The notes under the pieces: model-generated
What the model was told of the DNA's origin: nothing
Database searches by the model: none
The model's input: the letters and a program-made list of their open reading frames with translations, nothing else
Position numbers and translations under genes: made by a program
Assembly: GCF_020497125.1 (NCBI RefSeq)
Contig: NC_059082.1
Location: forward strand, 66,480,948 to 66,544,947
Direction: 5' to 3'
Source: Mauremys mutica
Lineage: Eukaryota > Chordata > Testudines > Geoemydidae
DNA length: 64,000 nucleotides
Part shown: positions 57,835-64,000 of the stretch, in pieces
Layout of the letters: every line of letters begins with the position of its first letter
How positions within the stretch are numbered: the stretch's first letter is position 1

Positions 57835-60639
57835 GAGGAGAGCCCTATTGACTTTTTTTTCCTTTCCCTCTAGTTATTCTTGCCATCAACGGAAGCCACT
57901 TACATTAAAATACATCCAGATAAATATCAAAATAAAATTTCCTAAACATTTCCAAATAGAGTAGCTCCTAATCTAAACCAGCAGTAAAGGCAAAAAAAAT
58001 TCTCTTGCCCTCTGATGGGACAATTTGAATTAATCTCCTCAAGGAATTCTTCAAGGAAATATCCAAGTAAAATCTCTCCTCCCATAGTTTTTAAATGTGT
58101 AAGGGGACAATCTTAACTATATAAGCTGAAATACTTTGTGCCAACAAATTACACCAATAAAGTCATTATTAAGTGTCTGTGCTTATTCTAAGAAGTCTCA
58201 GAATATTGCTACTTAGTGAATTATTGATCAAGCATTAACACTGAAAGTTGTAATAACATGCCAGCTGTACCAGAATTTCATATTACATAATATCTGGAAT
58301 TTAGCTTAATCCTACCCAGTGTAACAGTCTTTACCCAATTCTGCAGAATGTACTGCATTGCAACTAGACCTTAAAAAAATCCATAACAGCACACTACCTA
58401 TTAACAGCACTATTATTCCATCTCTTCTTCCGTGACAAAATCATTCAGTTTGCCCCAAATCTAGATGTGAAACTATCTAAATATACTCTTTCAATATTTC
58501 AGCAGCATCAATTACAAATTACAAAGTAAACAGACAATTGTAGCCGGAAAAAAATTAAAATAAAATCACTATATAGTGCAATGTTTCTGTTATACTAGAA
58601 AAGAATTTCTAAGATACACATTTAAAGTCCAAAACTATTTGCACTACAGTGACCACTTGTTTCACTGGAAGGTACACTGCCACTACATTTTTACCACGTC
58701 CAAGTATGCCAACTCCAAGAGCACCAGCAACACGACGTATGTTCCCAATATGTCAGGAGAACTCAACAATTTCTATTATTAAACTTATTTCAAAAAATCT
58801 CTTTTGCATTTTAATCCAAGTGAGCATCTCTTTAGGCCTTGTTACCCTACCTGTTCTTCAAAACAGTATGTGCATGACAAATATGTGATTCACCCATATG
58901 ATGTCAATGCAAATTTAAAAACTGTGGGAGAAATGAGTCGAAAAGGTATGAATATACAAATCCCATAGCCTAAAATGTGAATATTAAGTATGAGAATTTG
59001 CCTTATCTCTACTGCTGTTCATCTTTTGAACGTAAAGCCCATTTACACACATTTCTGCCTTACCCTGACTCCCCAAAGTGAGTAGTTAAAAATTTTCAAG
59101 TGTGATCAGAAATCGAGTTAATGGCACCTCAAATGCCAAGCAAGTACATCTCTTAAATTTGTCAATTTCAGCTACAGGCTCTGTGCTTGCAACACAGAGT
59201 TCCTAAGAATCTCATATGGTAACTGCCAAGCATTATTAACATGTGCACTTGCACACATGCCTCTGTATCTGTAGATAAACTTACTGACCATACCAGACAG
59301 CTATCACCTGGGGTGTTACTTTTTTGTTTCAGATTGAAACACTGAATCGAGTCTGGTATTCCACATATACAGTAAATGTTCCAAGATTTTAGACACCAAC
59401 AGATTTCCCTATGGAGTGTCTATAGTTTAATTAAGAGGGCAAAACGAAGAAAATGGTGCCATTGTCACTGTATTTAACGTCAGGATTTTTTTCCTACATA
59501 AAGGTAGATTAAGAAGGGTTTTAAGATTCTTTTCTGACACAGTATCAACTATCGAGTATTACACATTAGCCCCTGAACAATGGGCAGCACCACTACCAGG
59601 AATTGGAACTCAAACAGAAAAAGCAACTTTGAGAATTATATTATCTAACCCAGGCTGAGCAACCAGGCTAAAAACAATGCAAGAAAAAAACAGCCAAAAA
59701 GTCCTAGATGAAATGTTAATAAAAACACAATATAAATATCAAGGACACACAGGGCTCAATATAACTTTTCTATGAGCCCAGAGATTGCCACAGTATGTTG
59801 TTATACTGTCCCAGCAGCCCAGGAAGTAGATGATGACTCCAAGAGTAGCAATCTCCCTTCCAGTTTCTCCACTGCTCTAGCAAAGGCATAAATTGCATCA
59901 GAGGTATAACTTGTGCAATATATGTTCCCTAGCATATTACAGAAGCTATGCTGGACGGCACATAGAGCTGGAGAGGGTGAGAGGATGGCACAGTCAAGGC
60001 TTCACCTATTCCCCGCCCCCTCCCACCCACATGAATGGGGAAAGATGTAGTGGCTCTGCGGATCCTACTTCCTCTCCTATATTACTTAAGCCATGGTCTG
60101 AGTAAACCCATGCAAGGGAATAAAGCGGCACCTTACGCTCATTTTCCCATACAAGTTCACTGTCTGCTCCTGGGCTATAGTTTAATTTAAAATTTTGTTC
60201 CCTTTTTCTTTGAAGATGACCAATAGAATTCTTCCCAATGATTGTCTACAGCACTCTCCAATTAGCTACCCTGCATTCCTTTACAAAGGGCAGTATTTAT
60301 TCTGCTTTTGGTAGCTCATTCGAGGAATTACAGCACCTCTCATAGAGATCATTAGCCAGACCAAACAGATTTCAACAACTCACTTGGGTCAAAAGATTCC
60401 CTTCATGCACAGACCCTAGATAAACCACACTTCATTTCAAAGCTAGTTAAGATTGTAAAATAATAAGCCTTTCCCTATAATATAATTTGCAGAACCCAAG
60501 CACTTAAAACTAATGAAACAAATAACAACATAACTCATACATTGATCACATGCTGTAATACTTATTTCACGAGCTGCACAGACATACATTGTGGAATATT
60601 CTTTAATCCTCTAGAATCCCAACTAAAGTTGTCAATATC
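57835..60639. other. A/T-rich intron, nothing recognised
   Basis: No conserved coding block or clear repeat. Confidence 0.5.
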
Positions 60640-61500
60640 ACCATGTACAGAGATACAAAGTGATCAGTAAGGGTGAACAACCAGACTGGCTCAGTGTGGA
60701 GACAGGACTGCATTTTATCTCCACAGTTTAGCACTGCCACAGACTGGATACTGAAGTGTGTAATCAACACAAATATTTGTACAGTGTGGGTAAATGGCAT
60801 ATGCCTAGGAGACCTAAACTTTGCTGATATTGCACTACTGAGCAACACCCCTGAAAAGTTACAAGCAAAGACAGACAGACAACCTGGCACAAAAAGCAGC
60901 CAAGCAGGGCTCAAAATTAGTTATGCTAGAACAAATATCCTTAAAACTCAGGTGACAAGCAGTACCATCACATTAAAAGGCAAAAATATCAAGAAAACAG
61001 TTCATCTACCTGGACAGCACTATATCGGCCAACAGAGACCTCAAGAAGGAAGTGACATCAAGGATAGGAAAGGCATACTAAACAACATATGGAAATCAAA
61101 GATATATAACATCAGAAGAAAACTAAGAATTTTCAATTCAAATGTAGTCTCAGTACTAATCTATGGCTGAGAGAGCTGGAAATCTACCAAAACATTATAT
61201 AGAAAACTAAATGCCTACAAAAGACTCTTAGCATCATTATTGCAAACAAAGAGATCCAAGAAGCCACCAACCATTTGTTCTTTCTACCAGATTCAGAAGG
61301 ATGCACTGGACATATTTGGGTCATGTACTTGGATGCCAGTGCACAGACTCCCACATGAAGCTGTCAAGTAAAAACCAACTAGTGTGGGAAAATGAAGGCA
61401 TCCAAGAGAAACTAAGAACTCTTGGCACAAAGGACAGAACAGTCAACCTTGAGCGGAAAATGACAGAGAAGAATGGAAGGGAGTAGTTTCTGCCCAAGTG
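60640..61500 (+). pseudogene. RTE-type LINE, reverse transcriptase palm-to-C-terminus relic
   Basis: A 165-codon frame begins in an RT block (RQDCILSPQFSTATDWILKC), passes GDLNFADIALLSNTPEKLQA and AGLKISYARTNILK, and ends at LRIFNSNVVSVLIYG. A stop breaks the next ES-W block. Then RLLASLLQTKRSKKP-like and GHVLGCQCTDSHMKL frames follow to about 61480. The family motif FADDIALLS has lost one Asp and reads FADIALLS, an in-frame 3-base deletion of the catalytic pair. Otherwise it is the same clade as 51700-52350 but in the opposite orientation and a different subfamily. Confidence 0.78.
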
Positions 61501-61737
61501 TGGAAAGGACACCATGTAATAATAATTGTGGAATAGCAGCATACTTCTCGGGGAATTGTGGGAGCTTGGGGTCAAGTTCCCATAATTCTCTCTTCCATCC
61601 TATAACCTTCTCTCCACTCCATTTTTAAAAATTCCCAAAGTTTTTCATGTCGGTTCTCAATCTCTCCGCCATCTTGCTGGCAGAAGTACGGATGTTGAAT
61701 ACATCAGCAGAGCTCGTGTCTGTTTGAGGGAACATCT

Positions 61738-61999
61738 ACATGGCAAATTAATGTACAGCAAGCCAGGGTGCAAATCTGCAGCATTTTAAGCTGACACACA
61801 CTAATTTGCCATGTGGACCCTGCCACAGTCCACTAAACATTTTGTAGTGCACTGCGACAAACTCCCATTTGAAACAGCAGAATGTTAACACATACTACAG
61901 AACTTTTAGTGTGCTGTAGCAGGTAAATGTGGCAAATTAGTCCAACTGCAGATTCACACCGTGGCTTGCCACAAACTAACTTGCTGTGCAGACAAGCCC
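61738..61999 (+). mobile_element. MITE with GGGCTTGTCT(A/G)CA-type ends, 262 bp
   Basis: The left end reads GGGAACATCTACATGGCAAA and the right end, reverse complemented, GGGCTTGTCTGCACAGCAAG. The interior is roughly palindromic, with CTTTTAGTGTGCTGTAGCAG mirrored by earlier blocks. Flanks TGA and TTA fit a 3-bp Harbinger-like duplication with one mismatch. Confidence 0.6.
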
Positions 62000-62239
62000 T
62001 TAGAGAGAGGGTGCTTGCAGAACTTCAACAAGTACCACAGTGGCTGGCCATGCCACAGTGAAAATGAGAAAACTTCAGAGCGAATGATGCAGTGAATTAA
62101 AGTTGCCAAGTGCTAGAGGTGTCCACTGACTAAATGCACAAAATGGAGAGGCACTTCTGGGTAAGTGAAACAAGCACTCAGTGTGCCAAATTTACATCAC
62201 AATCTGATCCCTCCAGCACAGACACACCAAAATGAGAGC

Positions 62240-62650
62240 TGTTTTGACAGTGGAGAAATAGGTGGCAATCACACTCTGGAAGCTTGCAACCCCAGACTGC
62301 TGTTGGTCAGCTGACAGTCAATTTTGTATTGGAAAGTCTATGGTGCGGGAAGCAGTCATCCCAGTGTGCCATTAAGCACACCCTGCTGCACAAAACTAGG
62401 ACTCTGGGCAACGTGCAGGAAATAGACAACGCTTCCAAAGACATGGTAGGGTGATATATCCCGATTCTGCCCCACCCTACACCTGAGAACAAATGGCACT
62501 TTTCCAAGGTTATGCAAGTGTTGGTAGATAACAGGGGATGCTTCACTGACATTAATATAGGATGGTCAGGGAAGGAGCATGTTGGTGCCATTAGGCATAT
62601 CCCTAGATAATTCAGGAGGGTAGAAAACCACAGTATTAATGAAGCTTTTC
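62240..62650 (+). pseudogene. PIF/Harbinger transposase relic, N-terminal part (plus strand)
   Basis: Translated blocks read VAITLWKLATPDCCWSADSQ and IGKSMVREAV. Broken frames then lead to an INIGWSGK-H-like block near 62550-62590. This is the same N-terminal Harbinger signature as at 17082-17414. Stops are frequent. The element is split at about 62650 by an LTR and resumes at 63194. Confidence 0.7.
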
Positions 62651-63193
62651 TGTACCAGGCCTGAAATGGACCAAAGTTATTTTATGCTTGTCTAGAGTCC
62701 CTCCATATTAAACTCTAGTTGAATTCCCAAGTTAGAAGTGAGAATGGAATGTGTAACTGCTTCTTATCAGTACAACACGGACAGCAGGAGATAGTAAAAA
62801 GAGGCCCCTTTTTACTACTTGTGTTTAGTTTAGAAAGAGGGGAGACAAGGTAATAAATTCAGAAGTAAACCAAGGTAACAGCCTTGAAAAGTTACGAGAT
62901 GAATTGTTTGCTGTCAAGGATGATTTAATTGTTAACTATACACTGTATGTACTATATAGGAGGGGGGAGGAGACTAGTGGGGGGTAATGAGGATGCCTTG
63001 TTGAAGTCATGTATAAGAAGAGACACACAGCTTGTATCTGTGTGCAGGATTTGAGATTGTAATATCTCCCTGGCACCTTACTTGGGCTCAAATACACTTT
63101 TTCTGCATTCTCCACCCTGGTGTGATAATTAGTGCGACGCACACCGGGCAACGAACCACTGTTTGCTGCCTCAGGCCTTTTGGGCCGGCAACA
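62651..63193 (+). mobile_element. LTR inserted in the Harbinger transposase relic
   Basis: From TGTACCAGGCC to GCCGGCAACA the sequence interrupts the transposase. It has a TATA-like GTATAAGAAGAGACAC near 63010 and U5-like GCGACGCACACCGGGC after it. A target-site duplication is not clear, so the outer bases are approximate. No internal retroviral genes are present. Confidence 0.5.
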
Positions 63194-63680
63194 AGCATGA
63201 TGTTTGAATCTTTTGGAATACAAGACTTTTTAAAGCTACAAACAGGACATTTTTCCCAGACCAACACATTCACATTGATTGGGCTGCAATGCCAGTTGTG
63301 ATACTCAGGGACCCAGCTAAAACTTTGTTTCAGTGGCTCCTGGAGCCATACACCAGGATAACAGCAAGGAAATTTTTAACTATTGTCTCAGCAGGTGAAG
63401 GATGAGTGTTGAATGTGCATCTGGCAAACTGAAAGGACATGGGAGAAGCCTCATGACTAGGCTGCACCTCAGTGAGCCAAATATTCCTACGGTTATTGCT
63501 GCACGTTTGTTTTACGTAATATTTGTGAAGCAAAGGGAGAAACATTACCAGCAGCACGGTGGATGGGGAAAATGGAAAGACTGCTGAGTCCAAACAGCCA
63601 CACACAAGGGCAATTACAAGAACAAACTGAGGCACTTCATGGCTGAGGGAGTCCTTAAAAGCACACTTTGGCTCTGTGCC
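63194..63680 (+). pseudogene. PIF/Harbinger transposase relic, C-terminal part
   Basis: After the LTR the frame reads DFLKLQTGHFSQTNTFT. Shifted frames follow with KLKGHGRSLMTRLHLSEPNI (63425-63490), then a VIAA block and CEAKGETLPAARW. These match the CAFG-LKGRWR-L and LHNLCEAKGE end of Harbinger transposases. The DDE catalytic block cannot be read intact. Same family as the minus-strand relic at 16520-17695. Confidence 0.75.
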
Positions 63681-63689
63681 ATAACCACA

Positions 63690-64000
63690 CAGTGTGCTGG
63701 TTTGTGTGAATTGGTGTACTTAGCTTGTATATTAATTTTAAATGAATTGTTAACATATTTTTGATTTTGGTGGGAGTATTTATTTTTTTGCCGGGGTGTA
63801 CGTCTTCATTTTTCAAATTTTATTGAGCAGTAATAAACAATTAAAATACTTCTAAAAAGGGTTTTAACTATTTAAAGAAGTGCAAGGCATTGATTGTTCC
63901 TGAATGAACAACATAGTTGTCAGTGTAGACAAAGTCACAGCAATTCACCATATCTTACAATAGAGTTAAGTGGAAGGGATACTGTGATATGCACTACAGT
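63690..64000. other. Sequence after the Harbinger relic
   Basis: A/T-rich, probably the transposon 3' flank. I see no terminus inside the window. Confidence 0.4.

Noticed and set aside
60673..61170. A host gene candidate of 165 codons
   Set aside because: The blocks match RTE reverse transcriptase in order, and a catalytic residue is lost, so it is a LINE relic.

Overview
This window is vertebrate intronic DNA, almost certainly from a cryptodiran turtle. The clearest marker is a tRNA-derived SINE of the turtle Cry/polIII type at 18109-18312, with a recognisable B box and a LINE-type tail. Degenerate CR1 LINEs, DIRS-like, hAT, PIF/Harbinger and RTE remnants typical of reptile genomes surround it. 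There are no bacterial-style operons, and almost every open frame is a transposon relic or chance.

I find one host coding piece: an 83-bp exon on the minus strand at 38239-38321. It has a good acceptor and donor, and its 27 complete codons match the coiled-coil segment upstream of the PX domain of sorting nexin 29 (SNX29). The rest of the window is therefore best read as parts of the two large SNX29 introns on either side of this exon. I could not find the neighbouring SNX29 exons here.

Layout: 1-4972, a long decayed CR1 with an antisense DIRS-like gag piece inserted; 5018-6333, a solo LTR; 6334-14455, mostly unique A/T-rich intron with a DIRS terminus split by a fold-back retroposon (12633-12839); 14461-15545, a MITE with a smaller MITE and a microsatellite inside; 16330-17880, a minus-strand Harbinger transposase relic; 18073-18978, an LTR split by the Cry SINE; 20062-23030, an internally deleted DIRS-like element split by a hAT copy, itself split by a MITE; 23100-26470, an endogenous retrovirus env relic and its LTR, split by a second LTR that is split by a fold-back MITE; 26530-27990, hAT and mariner-like relics; 30770-35757, a DIRS terminus, a MITE, an antisense CR1 end, an LTR with leader, and a hAT end; 38239-38321, the SNX29 exon; 42825-44204, CR1 and MITEs; 45136-48690, a Harbinger-associated Myb/SANT-like gene relic split by a CR1; 51700-52350 and 60640-61500, two RTE-type reverse transcriptase relics; 52976-53752, a hAT MITE; 56314-57830, a MITE and an L2-type LINE; 61738-63680, a Harbinger transposase relic split by an LTR.

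The most unusual structures are three. A 162-bp segment occurs twice in inverted orientation (47042-47203 and 49801-49962, 160/162 identical) and in one place replaces the middle of a CR1. A retroposon end is present as a near-perfect 80-bp-arm hairpin flanked by a 16-bp target-site duplication. A hAT-type MITE is folded on itself with arms of about 80 bp. All identifications were made by reading the sequence. No database search was run, and outer boundaries of decayed repeats are approximate.
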